The position numbers and the translations under genes are program-made. From Flagellimonas lutaonensis (GTDB lineage: Bacteria; Bacteroidota; Bacteroidia; Flavobacteriales; Flavobacteriaceae), in assembly GCF_000963865.1 (NCBI RefSeq), contig NZ_CP011071.1:3210260-3274259 (forward strand): a stretch of DNA of 64,000 bases, in the 5' to 3' direction. Of this stretch, positions 36,169 through 45,503 are shown piece by piece. A model generated the notes under the pieces. The model did not search any database. It was not told the DNA's origin and worked only from the letters and a program-made list of their open reading frames with translations. Position 1 is the stretch's first letter; each line of letters starts with the position of its first letter.

Positions 36169-36668
36169 GTGCGACAAAGCGTGTGCTGTTCGTTATGGGG
36201 GTGTCAGGTACCGGCAAGACCACCATTGGAAAATTGTTGGCATCTTCGTTATCGGTTCCCTTTTTTGATGGGGATGATTTTCACCCTAAAGAAAATATTC
36301 AAAAAATGGCTTCGGGCAAACCGCTTGACGACCATGATAGGGAGGGTTGGCTGAAAACACTCAACGAACTTGCCAAGAAACACAGTGTCGCAGGTTGTAC
36401 GATTGCCTGTTCAGCACTGAAAAGGAGTTATCGCAGACTGTTATCCAAAGACATTGAACATCTTGTGGAATTTGTTTACCTAAAAGGAACTTTGGAGGAG
36501 GTTTCCTCCAGGTTGGAGAAAAGAAGCGGACATTTTATGCCCAAATCACTGCTGCAATCGCAATTTGAGACCCTTGAACCTCCCACAGACGGCATTACGG
36601 TTTCTATTGCACTATCTCCCGAGCAAATCGTTGAGCGCGTATTGCTGCAACTGAACGGTAGCGATTAG
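36165..36668 (+). CDS. gntK: Gluconokinase
   Basis: A 167-residue P-loop kinase that phosphorylates gluconate to 6-phosphogluconate. Walker A is GVSGTGKTTIGKLLA near 11-25, followed by FFDGDDFHPKENIQKMASG and PLDDHDREGWLKTL, the family's substrate-binding segments. CSALKRSYRRLL and the C-terminal EPP/DG motif (TLEPPTDG) also fit. It is cytosolic and coupled to miaA by a 4-base overlap. A GntP-family permease that could supply gluconate lies at 20255. It ends the plus-strand run and is followed by a terminator. Confidence 0.93.
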   Translation: MSATKRVLFVMGVSGTGKTTIGKLLASSLSVPFFDGDDFHPKENIQKMASGKPLDDHDREGWLKTLNELAKKHSVAGCTIACSALKRSYRRLLSKDIEHLVEFVYLKGTLEEVSSRLEKRSGHFMPKSLLQSQFETLEPPTDGITVSIALSPEQIVERVLLQLNGSD

Positions 36669-36671
36669 TAC

Positions 36672-36712
36672 AAAAAAAACATCCGATGAGGCGACAAGGA
36701 TGGTTTTTTTTA
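36672..36712 (+). terminator. Terminator after gluconokinase (bidirectional)
   Basis: AAAAAAAACATCC ... GGATGGTTTTTTTT: the arms pair with one bulge around GATGAGGCGACAA. A and T runs on the two sides make it suited to both gntK and the convergent response-regulator gene that ends at 36732. Confidence 0.75.
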
Positions 36713-36731
36713 ATGTAAGCTAAAACAATTT

Positions 36732-37448
36732 CTACTTCTCTTTTTCAGACTTGACCACCAACCGGAAGCCCTCGCCGTGAATGTTCAATATTTCTACCAA
36801 ATCATCGCGTTTCAAGTATTTTCTGAGTTTGGCAATGTATACATCCATACTTCTGGAAGTGAAATAGTTGTCGTCTCGCCAAATTTTGGTCAAAGCGAGC
36901 TCGCGCGGCATCAAGTCGTTTTCGTGTAGGGCCAAGAGCCTCAGCAGTTCGTTTTCTTTGGGTGAAAGCTTTATGGGTTCCTCATCTTTGTATTTTAAGA
37001 ACCGTAGCTTCGAATTAAAATGAAAGTTTCCTATTTGAAATTCAAATTGTTTGCTGTCTGCCAAAGTGTTGGATGCCTTTCTTTGAAGAATTGCTTTAAG
37101 TTTCATCAACAGCACCTCAGAATCAAAGGGTTTGTTCAGGTAATCGTCTGCCCCGGCCTTATAACCCTTCAGCACATCTTCTTTCATCGTCTTTGCCGTC
37201 AAGAAGATAATCGGCACATTTTCGTTCTTTTCGCGAATTTCCTTTGCAAGGGTGAACCCATCTTTGTAGGGCATCATCACATCCAAGATACAGACATCAA
37301 AATTGTCTTTCTTAAACTTCTCAAAACCCTCCATCCCGTTCTTGGCAAGAACAACGTCAAAATTGTTCATTGAAAGATAGTCTTTCAGCACAATGCCAAA
37401 GTTGGGGTCGTCTTCAACTAAAAGTATTTTCTTGTTCTCTGTTTCCAT
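36732..37448 (-). CDS. OmpR-family response regulator (RprY-like)
   Basis: A 238-residue protein. The receiver has the acidic pair in LLVEDDP, phospho-acceptor Asp56 in VCILDVMMPYKDG, Thr in FLTAKT and the switch Lys in YLNKPF. A winged-helix DNA-binding domain follows (about 130-235), with LSPKENELLRLLALHEND and SRSMDVYIAKLRKYL. It is encoded 6 bases downstream of its kinase. The pair resembles the RprX/RprY system of Bacteroidota, but the assignment is by overall layout only. Targets are unknown. Confidence 0.9.
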   Translation of the reverse strand: METENKKILLVEDDPNFGIVLKDYLSMNNFDVVLAKNGMEGFEKFKKDNFDVCILDVMMPYKDGFTLAKEIREKNENVPIIFLTAKTMKEDVLKGYKAGADDYLNKPFDSEVLLMKLKAILQRKASNTLADSKQFEFQIGNFHFNSKLRFLKYKDEEPIKLSPKENELLRLLALHENDLMPRELALTKIWRDDNYFTSRSMDVYIAKLRKYLKRDDLVEILNIHGEGFRLVVKSEKEK

Positions 37449-37454
37449 AATTTT

Positions 37455-39035
37455 TTAAATTAACGGGAGTTTTATGTAGAAAGTGCTTCCTTTGCCCTTT
37501 TCGCTTTCTGCATAGACCTCTCCCTGATGGTCTTCAACAATTTTTTTTACGTAGGCCAGGCCGAGGCCATGTCCCTTCACGTTGTGTATGTCACCGGTAT
37601 GTTCCCGGTAAAACTTTTCAAAGACCTTTTTTAATACCGCCTTGCTCATGCCGGCCCCTTGGTCTTGTATTTTTATAATCAATTGGTTCTTGACAACTTC
37701 AGTGTACACATCAATTTTTGGGGCATCGGGCGAATACTTCACGGCGTTGTCAAGAATATTGACCACCACGTTGGTCATATGCATTTCGTTTGCCAATATT
37801 TCAGAGCTTGGCGCCTCTAGGTGTGTCTTGACATACCCTCCCCTATCTTTTACGATCAATTCTATATGTGTAACGGCGTCTTCAATAATGTCGTGGGCAT
37901 CTACCCTATCCTTACTTATATCCAACTGGTTTTTCTCCAGCTTCGATATGCGCAGTACATTTTCTACCTGTGCATGCATTCGCTTGTTTTCGTCCTTGAT
38001 CATACCTAGGTAGCGTAACACTTTCTCTTGGTCTTCCAACGACTTCGGATTTCGTATGGCCTCAACCGCCAAATTGATGGTGGCTATCGGCGTTTTGAAC
38101 TCGTGGGTCATGTTGTTGATAAAATCAGATTTGATCTCTGATATCTGTTTCTGCTTTATCAACTGGTAAATGGCACTTGAGTAAGCGATTACGATAACAA
38201 GCGTAAAAATGAGCGAAAGTGCCGCCATTCCAATAATCGATTCCAACAAGAACTTCTTTTTCTTCGGAAAAGTCAGTAACAGAGAAAAATTGGTATGCCC
38301 TTCACTGTCTTTAAAAATGGGGGCCCTATACATGCCCGATTCAGCAAATTTGAACTTGCGCGATTTTATTTTCGTGGGATATCCACTACTGTAAACTCCG
38401 TACTCGTAGTCGATGTCAATGCCCCTGTTTTTCAGCTCTTGATCCAAGAGCAACTCCAATTCCTGTTTTGAGACCCTTTTGTGTATGGGCACTCTTTTCG
38501 CGTACTCCATGAATACGTCTTCAAAGAGGGCCTTATCCATATTGCTGAGTCCTCCTAACTTTTCAAGTTTTTGAATTGGGGTCAGCTTATAGCTCTTTCC
38601 ATCGAGCCCATAGTCTTCTTTAAAAATGATTTTGGTACGCTTACTGGTATAATTTTTTATAGAGGTGGTATCGTCACCACTGAGATTGTCAAAGAACGTT
38701 GATGTTATGCCATAATCTTCTTCGAGAATTCCATGGGAATAAAAAAGAATCTCATTCGAGTTCAAATCCCTGTCGACGAAGAAGAAGTTTTTCAATTGGG
38801 TAGCCTTAGGGCTCCCGATGCTATCTATCAGTGTGGCCAATCGGTCAAAATACTCCTTTCTCTCTCTGCTCTCAACCTTTTCAGCAACTTTGTCAAGAAC
38901 ATCGGCCACTACATTTGAGAACTGTTCCTCCTTATCTTCTACTGAAGTTTTGATCCAATATCCTTGAACAAAAATTATCCCGATCAGGGACATGCTCATA
39001 AGAATGACCAGAAGAACAAACAGCTTCTTGTTCAT
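37455..39035 (-). CDS. Sensor histidine kinase (RprX-like)
   Basis: A 526-residue membrane kinase. TM1 is LFVLLVILMSMSLIGIIFVQ at the N-terminus, followed by a large periplasmic domain (about 30-265), TM2 near SIIGMAALSLIFTLVIVIA, and HisKA with the phospho-His in NNMTHEFKTPIATI. The catalytic domain has LDNAVKYSPDAP, DQGAGMS and GLGLAYVKKIVEDHQG. It partners with the response regulator 6 bases downstream. The N-terminus resembles RprX of Bacteroides, so a related envelope-stress function is possible. It is divergent in direction from the gluconokinase run and separated from coaE by 69 bases. Confidence 0.92.
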   Translation of the reverse strand: MNKKLFVLLVILMSMSLIGIIFVQGYWIKTSVEDKEEQFSNVVADVLDKVAEKVESRERKEYFDRLATLIDSIGSPKATQLKNFFFVDRDLNSNEILFYSHGILEEDYGITSTFFDNLSGDDTTSIKNYTSKRTKIIFKEDYGLDGKSYKLTPIQKLEKLGGLSNMDKALFEDVFMEYAKRVPIHKRVSKQELELLLDQELKNRGIDIDYEYGVYSSGYPTKIKSRKFKFAESGMYRAPIFKDSEGHTNFSLLLTFPKKKKFLLESIIGMAALSLIFTLVIVIAYSSAIYQLIKQKQISEIKSDFINNMTHEFKTPIATINLAVEAIRNPKSLEDQEKVLRYLGMIKDENKRMHAQVENVLRISKLEKNQLDISKDRVDAHDIIEDAVTHIELIVKDRGGYVKTHLEAPSSEILANEMHMTNVVVNILDNAVKYSPDAPKIDVYTEVVKNQLIIKIQDQGAGMSKAVLKKVFEKFYREHTGDIHNVKGHGLGLAYVKKIVEDHQGEVYAESEKGKGSTFYIKLPLI

Positions 39036-39104
39036 TGTGGTAAAATTAAAAATTTAACATTCAGCCCCTTTTCCGTTTAACCTAACCTTAACAAAAATGT
39101 TAAA

Positions 39105-39698
39105 TTATTCAACCTTTGGGGATTTTATGAGCTCACGATGGATGGTCTCTACCTGTTTACGGGTGGTCTCAAGGTCAATGTTTTCGATTACAAAATCAGA
39201 TTTTTCCTTTTTGTGGGCATCATCCAGTTGATTGTTGATCCTTGCCCTGACCTCTTCTTCAGAAACCTTGTCCCGTGCCGTGACCCTCTTTATCCGCATC
39301 TCTTCTGGCGCCGTTACCAAAACAACCCTGTCGAAACGGTCTTCCATACCATTTTCAAATATCAGGGCCGTTTCTTGAACGACATAGGGGGCAGCTTGTT
39401 TCTTGGCCCAATCGTAAAAATGCGACTTTACGGCCGGGTGAACTATTGCGTTCAGTTTTGAAAGCAACCCTTTGTTGGCAAACACCGCCCCCGCTATAAA
39501 CTTGCGGTTCAGTTTTCCCTTCTTATAGGCTTTTTTTCCGAAAAGGTCGACGATGGCCGCGCGCATTTCTTTTGATTGGTTCATCAACTTTTTTGCTTCT
39601 TTATCAGAGTCATAGACCGGTACGCCCAATTTCTTGAACATTTTTGCCACAGTGGTTTTTCCGCTGCCAATACCTCCCGTCAATCCGATTATCATCAT
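39105..39698 (-). CDS. coaE: Dephospho-CoA kinase
   Basis: A 197-residue P-loop kinase catalysing the last step of CoA synthesis, phosphorylation of the ribose 3'-hydroxyl. Walker A is GLTGGIGSGKTTVAKMF near 5-21, then VYDSDKEAKKLM, the substrate-binding aspartates, and AIVHPAVK in the middle. LVTAPEEMRIKRVTAR is the lid segment. It starts at tandem ATGs (39698 and 39695), overlapping the stop of the YbbR-like gene by 4 bases. Cytosolic. The presence of coaBC at 45496 places two CoA genes in the same block. Confidence 0.95.
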   Translation of the reverse strand: MMIIGLTGGIGSGKTTVAKMFKKLGVPVYDSDKEAKKLMNQSKEMRAAIVDLFGKKAYKKGKLNRKFIAGAVFANKGLLSKLNAIVHPAVKSHFYDWAKKQAAPYVVQETALIFENGMEDRFDRVVLVTAPEEMRIKRVTARDKVSEEEVRARINNQLDDAHKKEKSDFVIENIDLETTRKQVETIHRELIKSPKVE

Positions 39699-40648
39699 TT
39701 TGACTTTTCTAATATGAATTGTACTTGGTTCTCTTGTAACTTGACATCGTACGCTTTTTCGGGCCGTTTGTCAATTCTGAGCAGAAGGTGGTTCGATGGT
39801 CCGGCATTTTTGTAGTCGGCCACTACCCTAAAATCGTTGGCGGTAATGGTACGTAGGTATTTCACCCCCGCCTTGCACAATACCGACACCTTATTGGGAA
39901 ACAGCTTTAGATCATATTCATCGGGAGGGTTCAGAACGGTGATGGGCACCTCAAACACCTTTTCAGAAAATTTCACCACCTTCGCTGAAACCGCTACGCT
40001 GTTCTGTGACAACACGCTGTTCTGCAGCCCTTCAGGAACCACAAGGTCCAGTTCTTTGGTAAAGTTGGCCGACAGGTTATTCAATTCAAGGGGAACTGTT
40101 GAAATTTCAGTAATGGACGCAACCTCTCGCTGGGGTCCTTTTATAACTATGGTAGCAGGTTCAACTTTTAGGGGGCCCTCGACAAAATGGTTCTGGCTTA
40201 GGTTTAAGGTAATATTTGGTTTTATTGGCACTTCTTTGGCCGTCACTTGGTACAAATCAATAAAGAGGGTATCCTCCTCCAACTCGATGAGCGAAGTGCT
40301 TTTGGCCAATTGTGCCTCTAAACTCTTTTTTAACTGCAGTGCATCAAGGTAATACCGACCCTTTGTTTCTCGAATGGCCGAAAGGTCTACCGTGATATTC
40401 TTTAGATTTAAGTTATAATATAGAAAACGAAATCCGTTGGCCCGAAGTTTTGTTCCCAAGGTATGGCTTGCCTCTTTTGAGAGCAATAGGGTATCTGGTA
40501 GATTGGTGTAGGTAAGGGTAAAGGTGACCCTAGACTCATAGGGCTCTGACAACTTGCTGACCAACCATGCCAGAAACGAGCAGGCCAGGCAAATCAAGAA
40601 AACCTTGACTTTTCGCCGGTTCAAGTTGCTAAACAGGTTTTTAATCAC
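39695..40648 (-). CDS. YbbR-like domain protein (CdaR-like)
   Basis: A 317-residue protein with one N-terminal membrane helix (VKVFLICLACSFLAWLVS) and three or so YbbR-like repeats in the rest, with beta strands such as VSVLCKAGVKYLRTI. YbbR/CdaR proteins in other phyla regulate the diadenylate cyclase CdaA; here no cdaA is adjacent, so the function is open. In this phylum the gene commonly precedes coaE, as it does here with a 4-base overlap. The N-terminal part overlaps the upstream glycosyltransferase stop by 8 bases. It is probably periplasmic and anchored in the inner membrane. Confidence 0.85.
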   Translation of the reverse strand: MIKNLFSNLNRRKVKVFLICLACSFLAWLVSKLSEPYESRVTFTLTYTNLPDTLLLSKEASHTLGTKLRANGFRFLYYNLNLKNITVDLSAIRETKGRYYLDALQLKKSLEAQLAKSTSLIELEEDTLFIDLYQVTAKEVPIKPNITLNLSQNHFVEGPLKVEPATIVIKGPQREVASITEISTVPLELNNLSANFTKELDLVVPEGLQNSVLSQNSVAVSAKVVKFSEKVFEVPITVLNPPDEYDLKLFPNKVSVLCKAGVKYLRTITANDFRVVADYKNAGPSNHLLLRIDKRPEKAYDVKLQENQVQFILEKSK

Positions 40649-41660
40649 GTTTTTGAAGGTTCTTGAAGAACAGCTTCGGAAAAAGCTGTTCGGGTTCTTG
40701 ATTACTAAAGTTAACCAAGATTGTGGACTTTATGAAACCCAGGCCATAGCCCGTAAACTGAACCACGCAGGCAAAAACCGATAAAAAGGCAACGGGCAGG
40801 CTTTTATTTTTTATGGCCGAATCGACAAAGACCAATATAAAATAAAGGCCATACAGGTACAAGGGCCAAAAAATGCCGATTGATGAAAGGCACAGTGAAA
40901 CCAATAAACCAATCATAAAAATGGTGGGGAACCAGTAGGTCAACTTGGCGGTCTCAGGATGCCATTTGTTCAAAATGGGCCGTACCATTCCAAATTTATT
41001 GACCTGCTTGAAGTATTTGCCCCAATCAATACGGCGCTTATGAAAAACATGAGCATTTTCAAAGAGCCTTGTTTCGTATCCCATTTTCCATATGCGAAAG
41101 GTCAAATCTGGGTCTTCACCGGGATGGATATTACCAAACCCTCCGGTTTTTTCAAAGGCTTCCCTTGAGATGCCCATATTAAAACTTCGGGGCTGAAATT
41201 TGCCAATGGCCCTTTTTTTGCCACGGATACCTCCTGTGGTCAGAAATGAGGTCATGGCATAGTTGATGGCCTTTTGTACAGTGGTAAAAGATGAATGTGC
41301 CGCATCGGGGCCACCAAAACAATGCACAAAATCATTTTGCAAAGATTTATAGACCGTATTCAAATAATGGGAAGGCAGAACACAATCTGAATCAAGAACA
41401 ATGAAATAATTACCCTTGGCCTTTTTCATTCCATAGTTTCTAGAATCACCGGGGCCGGTATTCTCTTTTTGATAATACGAAATGGAAAGCTGCTCTATGT
41501 ACCTGCCGATCACACCTTCAGAAGTCTCGGTAGAACCATCTTCGATGATGACCACTTCAAACTCCCCGTCAAAATCTTGTTCCACAAGGCTCTGTAACAA
41601 CTCATCGACCTCGTCGGGCCTATTGAAGACAGGAATTATAAAAGAAAGCTTTATGTCCAT
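40641..41660 (-). CDS. Glycosyltransferase family 2
   Basis: A 339-residue protein from the ATG at 41660; an extension to 41720 is open but has no typical start and runs over a repeat. The N-terminal GT-A domain has LSFIIPVFNRPDEVDELLQ, VVIIEDGSTE and the metal-binding DSDCVLP. HPGEDPDLTFRI is the ED-type acceptor motif. The C-terminal part has two or three membrane helices (TIFMIGLLVSLCLSSIGIF). It transfers a sugar to a membrane-linked acceptor, but sugar and product cannot be named. It is co-directional with ybbR and coaE with overlapping ends. Confidence 0.87.
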   Translation of the reverse strand: MDIKLSFIIPVFNRPDEVDELLQSLVEQDFDGEFEVVIIEDGSTETSEGVIGRYIEQLSISYYQKENTGPGDSRNYGMKKAKGNYFIVLDSDCVLPSHYLNTVYKSLQNDFVHCFGGPDAAHSSFTTVQKAINYAMTSFLTTGGIRGKKRAIGKFQPRSFNMGISREAFEKTGGFGNIHPGEDPDLTFRIWKMGYETRLFENAHVFHKRRIDWGKYFKQVNKFGMVRPILNKWHPETAKLTYWFPTIFMIGLLVSLCLSSIGIFWPLYLYGLYFILVFVDSAIKNKSLPVAFLSVFACVVQFTGYGLGFIKSTILVNFSNQEPEQLFPKLFFKNLQKRD

Positions 41661-41697
41661 TACGTATAAAAAGGCCGTTGGAAACCAGCAATTTAAA

Positions 41698-41767
41698 GAG
41701 TCGAGCGCAATCGAGGCCAAGTTAGAGTGATTGCACTTTTAATGGCTTCGACTGCGCTCGAACTGAC
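41698..41767. repeat. Inverted copies of dispersed hairpin repeat
   Basis: TCGAGCGCAATCGAGGCCA at 41701-41719 pairs with TGGCTTCGACTGCGCTCGA at 41743-41761 with two mismatches, around a 23-base loop. The core TTCGAGCGCAGTCGA also occurs at 21609-21623. The hairpin sits in the gap between fabI and the glycosyltransferase, where it could attenuate or stabilise the transcript. Confidence 0.7.
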
Positions 41768-41792
41768 AAAAGATGTTTTTTGGCGGGCATCG

Positions 41793-42605
41793 TTATTTTG
41801 AAAACTCTTCGATAACCTCTTGGCTTACCCCCGTATTTGAAAAGCCACCGTCATGAAAAAGGTTTTGCATGGTCACCTTTTTGGTCAGGTCTGAAAAAAG
41901 GCTGACCGTATAATTGGCGCAATCCAAAGCGGTTGCATTGCCTAGTGGCGACATCTTCTCGGCATAATTGATGAATCCGTCAAAACCTTTCACGCCCTGC
42001 CCTGCCGTGGTCGGGGTGGGCGATTGTGAAATGGTATTGACCCGTACCTTTTTCTCTTTTCCAAAGAAATACCCAAAACTACGGGCAACCGATTCGAGGT
42101 AGGCTTTGTTATCGGACATGTCGTTGTAATCAGGAAATGTTCGCTGGGCAGCCATATAGGTAAGCGCTACAATGCTGCCCCACTCGTTCATGGCATCGGC
42201 CTTGTACAGTGATTGCATGACCTTGTGGAACGAAAGTGCCGAAACATCCCATCCTTTGGTGGTGAAATCATAGTTCTGGTCGGTATAGGCCCTACCCTTG
42301 CGCACATTGACCGACATTCCAATGGAGTGCAGAACAAAATCAAGCTTGCCCCCCAAGATTTCCATTGATTTTGAAACCAAATTGGCCAGATCCTCTTCGT
42401 TGGTGGCATCGGCAGGTATAATTTCTGAACCCGTTTTCTTGGCAAGTTCGTTGATCTGCCCCATGCGCATGGCAATGGGCGCATTTGTCAAGACGAAAGT
42501 GCCGCCTTCTTCATGAACGCGCTCAGCAGTTTTCCATGCAATGGAATTTTCATCCAACGCACCAAAAATAATTCCTTTTTTTCCTTTCAATAGATTGTAT
42601 GCCAT
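41793..42605 (-). CDS. fabI: Enoyl-[acyl-carrier-protein] reductase (NADH)
   Basis: A 270-residue SDR-type protein that reduces enoyl-ACP in the last step of each fatty acid elongation cycle. The N-terminal nucleotide-binding segment is GIIFGALDENSIAW, in place of the GxxxGxG of classical SDRs. The YxxxxxxK catalytic pair is visible in DYNDMSDNKAYLE. The segment LDFVLHSIGM and the C-terminal EKMSPLGNATALDCANY are typical of FabI. Cytosolic. The start at 42605 is a good ATG. It is monocistronic or leads into the glycosyltransferase across the hairpin repeat. Confidence 0.95.
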   Translation of the reverse strand: MAYNLLKGKKGIIFGALDENSIAWKTAERVHEEGGTFVLTNAPIAMRMGQINELAKKTGSEIIPADATNEEDLANLVSKSMEILGGKLDFVLHSIGMSVNVRKGRAYTDQNYDFTTKGWDVSALSFHKVMQSLYKADAMNEWGSIVALTYMAAQRTFPDYNDMSDNKAYLESVARSFGYFFGKEKKVRVNTISQSPTPTTAGQGVKGFDGFINYAEKMSPLGNATALDCANYTVSLFSDLTKKVTMQNLFHDGGFSNTGVSQEVIEEFSK

Positions 42606-42689
42606 ATCGTAAAAAGTATCGGTTTGATGTTGGCAAAGATAACAAGTTTAGGGCTTCCACCATTTTTAGTTTCTGTTGTTTCTTATTGG

Positions 42690-42900
42690 TTTCGTTGCGA
42701 ACTGAGAGTTGAGGGTTTCAAGGGTGAAAAGTTAAAGGTTGTAGGTTCAAGGTTTCAGGTTTCTTCGTTCTATGGATCACCAATCACCGGGTACTGCTTA
42801 GCGATTATTGGCTACTGTTTACTGAGGATGGACACGAATTGTACGAATTATTGCCGGTCAATTTTGAACTTGATTCCTGCGCTAGACCTTTGAACTTGTG
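42690..42900. repeat. Low-complexity repeat remnants between fabI and recN
   Basis: The 300-base gap holds no gene. It contains a G/T/A-rich stretch built on AGGTT-like units (GTTAAAGGTTGTAGGTTCAAGGTTTC, about 42731-42758), then TACTG-based units (about 42791-42823), and a CACGAATTGTACGAATTA pair at about 42833-42851. These look like decayed short tandem repeats of a kind scattered in this phylum. No function is visible. Confidence 0.45.
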
Positions 42901-42905
42901 TGCTG

Positions 42906-44564
42906 TCAGGGAAATTGAAGCAACTGTTTGGCATGCGCCAGTGCGGAATCTGAAATGCTCTTGCCCCCCAACATTTCGGCAAGCTCTACCACTCGCTCAC
43001 TTTCGGTCAATTGTTTGATGTGGGTGGTAGTGGCGCCACCCACCTCTTGTTTGTACACCTTGAACTGTGTTTGCCCCTTTGAGGCCACTTGTGGCAAATG
43101 CGTAATGGAGAATACCTGCATCGATTTGCTCATGCCCGACATGATATCGGCCATTGCGTTCGATATCTCACCAGAAACACCCGTGTCGATTTCGTCAAAG
43201 ATCATGGTGGGTAAATGCTCATATTCGGCCAGAATCGACTTTATGGTCAGCATGATGCGCGAAAGTTCGCCCCCAGAGGCCACTTTTTTCAACTCACCAT
43301 GTGCAGAGCCCTTGTTTGCCGAAAACAAGAACACCAGTTCATCTTTGCCATTTGATCGAAAAGCTGGTGCCAGTTCCAACTCAATCTTGAAGGTGGCCGA
43401 CGGCATTCCCAATACATGCAGCTTTTTTTGCAACATGTTCTTTAGTTTCGGAATCACCGCGTTTCGATTTTTTCGCAACGATTCAGCCAAGGCGGTCAAC
43501 TCGGTTTCCTTGCTGGCGACCCGTTGTTCTGCATCAGCGATCTCAGCTTCCAAATTCGCAACCTTACCCACTTTTGTGGAAAGGTCCTCCCGAATGCTGA
43601 TAAGCTCTTCGACGGATGCCACTTGGTGCTTTTTCTGTAGGTCGTACAAAAGCTGTAGTTGTGTGTTCACTTCTTGTAGCCTTTCGGGGTTTGCCTCTAC
43701 CCTGCCCTGAAGGGCATCCAACTCAACGGAAATATCGTCCAACTCTATAAAAACCGATTGAATGCGCTCGTGCAGCGCTTCAAAAGAAGGTCCATAGTCC
43801 GAAATGTTTTGGACCATCCGTTTTAGCTCGGCCAATTGGCCCAAAACCCCAATTTGTTCGTCATTAAGCAATTGATTGCCCTGCGAAAGGGATTCCAAAA
43901 TGGTCTCCACGTTGCTCAACTGCCCATATTCTTCCTCGAGCTCTGATTGAACCCCCTCTTTTAAAGGGACAGACTGCAATTCTTGCAACAGAAAGCTATT
44001 GTAATCTTGTTCTTTTGCCGCTTGCGACTGAAAATCTAACAACGATTGCCATTCTTTCTTGGCCGAATTATAGGCCGATAAGGTTTCCCGGTACTGCCCC
44101 AGCAACTTTTGGTTTTCGGCAAGGGCGTCGATGACCTTCAACTGAAACTCGTTTTCTGTCAGGCGAAGTGTCTGGTGTTGCGAATGTACGTCTACCAGAC
44201 TGTCTCCCAGTCTTGAGAGAATGTCCAAGGTAACCGGTGAATCGTTGATAAAGGCTCTAGACTTACCACTGGGCAAAATCTCCCTTCGCAAAATGGTCTG
44301 CTGCTCATAGTCAAGGTCGTTTTCCTCGAAAAATGGTTTCAGGCCATAATTACCGATAGAAAATTCAGCCTCGATGATACATTTCTCTTCTTCGTTTCGT
44401 AGGGAGGCTAGGTCGGCACGCTTGCCCAACACCAATGAAAGGGCTCCCAATAATATGGACTTGCCCGCACCGGTTTCACCCGTAATGGTCACAAAACCTT
44501 CCGGAAACGACACATTCAGATCGTCGATCAAGGCGTAATTTCTTATGGAGAGATTGGTGAGCAC
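42906..44564 (-). CDS. recN: DNA repair protein RecN
   Basis: A 552-residue SMC-like ATPase for double-strand-break repair. Walker A is TGETGAGKSILLGALSLVLG near 30-49. Two coiled-coil arms (about 155-385) flank a central region. The C-terminal head has the ABC signature VASGGELSRIMLTIK and Walker B PTMIFDEIDTGVSG, then QVFSITHLPQVAS. The length is typical (550-560). Cytosolic. The start at 44564 leaves the N-terminal strand LTNLSIRNYALIDDLNV. It is downstream of porD on the same strand with a 48-base gap. Confidence 0.97.
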   Translation of the reverse strand: MLTNLSIRNYALIDDLNVSFPEGFVTITGETGAGKSILLGALSLVLGKRADLASLRNEEEKCIIEAEFSIGNYGLKPFFEENDLDYEQQTILRREILPSGKSRAFINDSPVTLDILSRLGDSLVDVHSQHQTLRLTENEFQLKVIDALAENQKLLGQYRETLSAYNSAKKEWQSLLDFQSQAAKEQDYNSFLLQELQSVPLKEGVQSELEEEYGQLSNVETILESLSQGNQLLNDEQIGVLGQLAELKRMVQNISDYGPSFEALHERIQSVFIELDDISVELDALQGRVEANPERLQEVNTQLQLLYDLQKKHQVASVEELISIREDLSTKVGKVANLEAEIADAEQRVASKETELTALAESLRKNRNAVIPKLKNMLQKKLHVLGMPSATFKIELELAPAFRSNGKDELVFLFSANKGSAHGELKKVASGGELSRIMLTIKSILAEYEHLPTMIFDEIDTGVSGEISNAMADIMSGMSKSMQVFSITHLPQVASKGQTQFKVYKQEVGGATTTHIKQLTESERVVELAEMLGGKSISDSALAHAKQLLQFP

Positions 44565-44612
44565 TTATCTTTACGTTACGGCCGTAAAGATAAAGGTCTT
44601 TGTAGAAATTGG

Positions 44613-45503
44613 CTAGTAATTTATCTCATTCCAGGTGCTGGAATAAAAAGGGGCCACCTTATTCAGCGTCTCTTTGAGCTTCACAATATCAACCTTGGGG
44701 CCGTCGGAGAAGATGTTCTGAATTTCCTCAGCCTTTGCATCAAAAAAGGTCTGTATCAAAAAGGCATTCGGCCTACGTTTCATCAACGTTTCAAATAGCC
44801 GAAGGCTTCCGGCAATGACCTGTTTTCCGGTACTGTTGTTGTCGGCCAAAATATCCAACCCTTTGCGGTGGTAGTTGTACATGGCAATGCGGTATTCCCG
44901 AAAGGAATTCGACAACAGGTTGTCTACCAACTCAAATCTTGTACGATCTCCGGTTTCTTGCCCCCATCCCGAGAAATTGGTGCCCTGTGCCTGGGTAACA
45001 ATGTTCTGTGCCTTTCGAAAATATTCATCGCCACCTTCAAGGGAAAAGGTATCAGCATCCAATCCCAAAATAATGTAGACATAATATGAAATGACCCCCA
45101 CCAGATTCGAGTCGAAAGAATTGGGGTTATAGACCAACGGCTCAAATTCTTGGTAGCGAAAATTGAAGGCGTTGTCTTTGTAATTGAACACCGGACTTTC
45201 GTATGAAGTGTTGAACACCGGCCTGTTCGATTGGATTTGTATGTTGGCCTCGAACTGATCCGATTCGTAACGGGTTACGGTAATGAACATTCGGGCACTG
45301 ACCCGTTCATTTTCATTGTAGACGCGGTTCGTCCATTTGGTCTTGTTCACAAAATCGTTCAGAGAACGCTCCAACGTTTTGAAAATCTGTTGGTTGGTCT
45401 GGCCCACTTGGTCTGAATTGACCGTAACGGTGCAATCAAGTTCTTGGCCCCCCACGAACTGAAGGGCCAACAGACCTACCAAAAGCAGCAATAACCTATG
45501 CAT
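44613..45503 (-). CDS. porD: Type IX secretion PorD-family protein (DUF4835)
   Basis: A 296-residue protein from the ATG at 45503, which starts the signal peptide MHRLLLLLVGLLALQFVGG. The mature N-terminus reads QELDCTVTVNSDQVGQTN, and NIQIQSNRPVFNTSYESP follows; both are typical of the DUF4835/PorD family. PorD is reported as a periplasmic or outer-membrane component needed for type IX secretion in Porphyromonas. Its location between coaBC and recN is conserved in Bacteroidota, supporting the call. A longer frame up to 45596 overlaps coaBC and would bury the signal peptide, so it is rejected. It overlaps the coaBC stop by 8 bases. Confidence 0.9.
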   Translation of the reverse strand: MHRLLLLLVGLLALQFVGGQELDCTVTVNSDQVGQTNQQIFKTLERSLNDFVNKTKWTNRVYNENERVSARMFITVTRYESDQFEANIQIQSNRPVFNTSYESPVFNYKDNAFNFRYQEFEPLVYNPNSFDSNLVGVISYYVYIILGLDADTFSLEGGDEYFRKAQNIVTQAQGTNFSGWGQETGDRTRFELVDNLLSNSFREYRIAMYNYHRKGLDILADNNSTGKQVIAGSLRLFETLMKRRPNAFLIQTFFDAKAEEIQNIFSDGPKVDIVKLKETLNKVAPFYSSTWNEINY

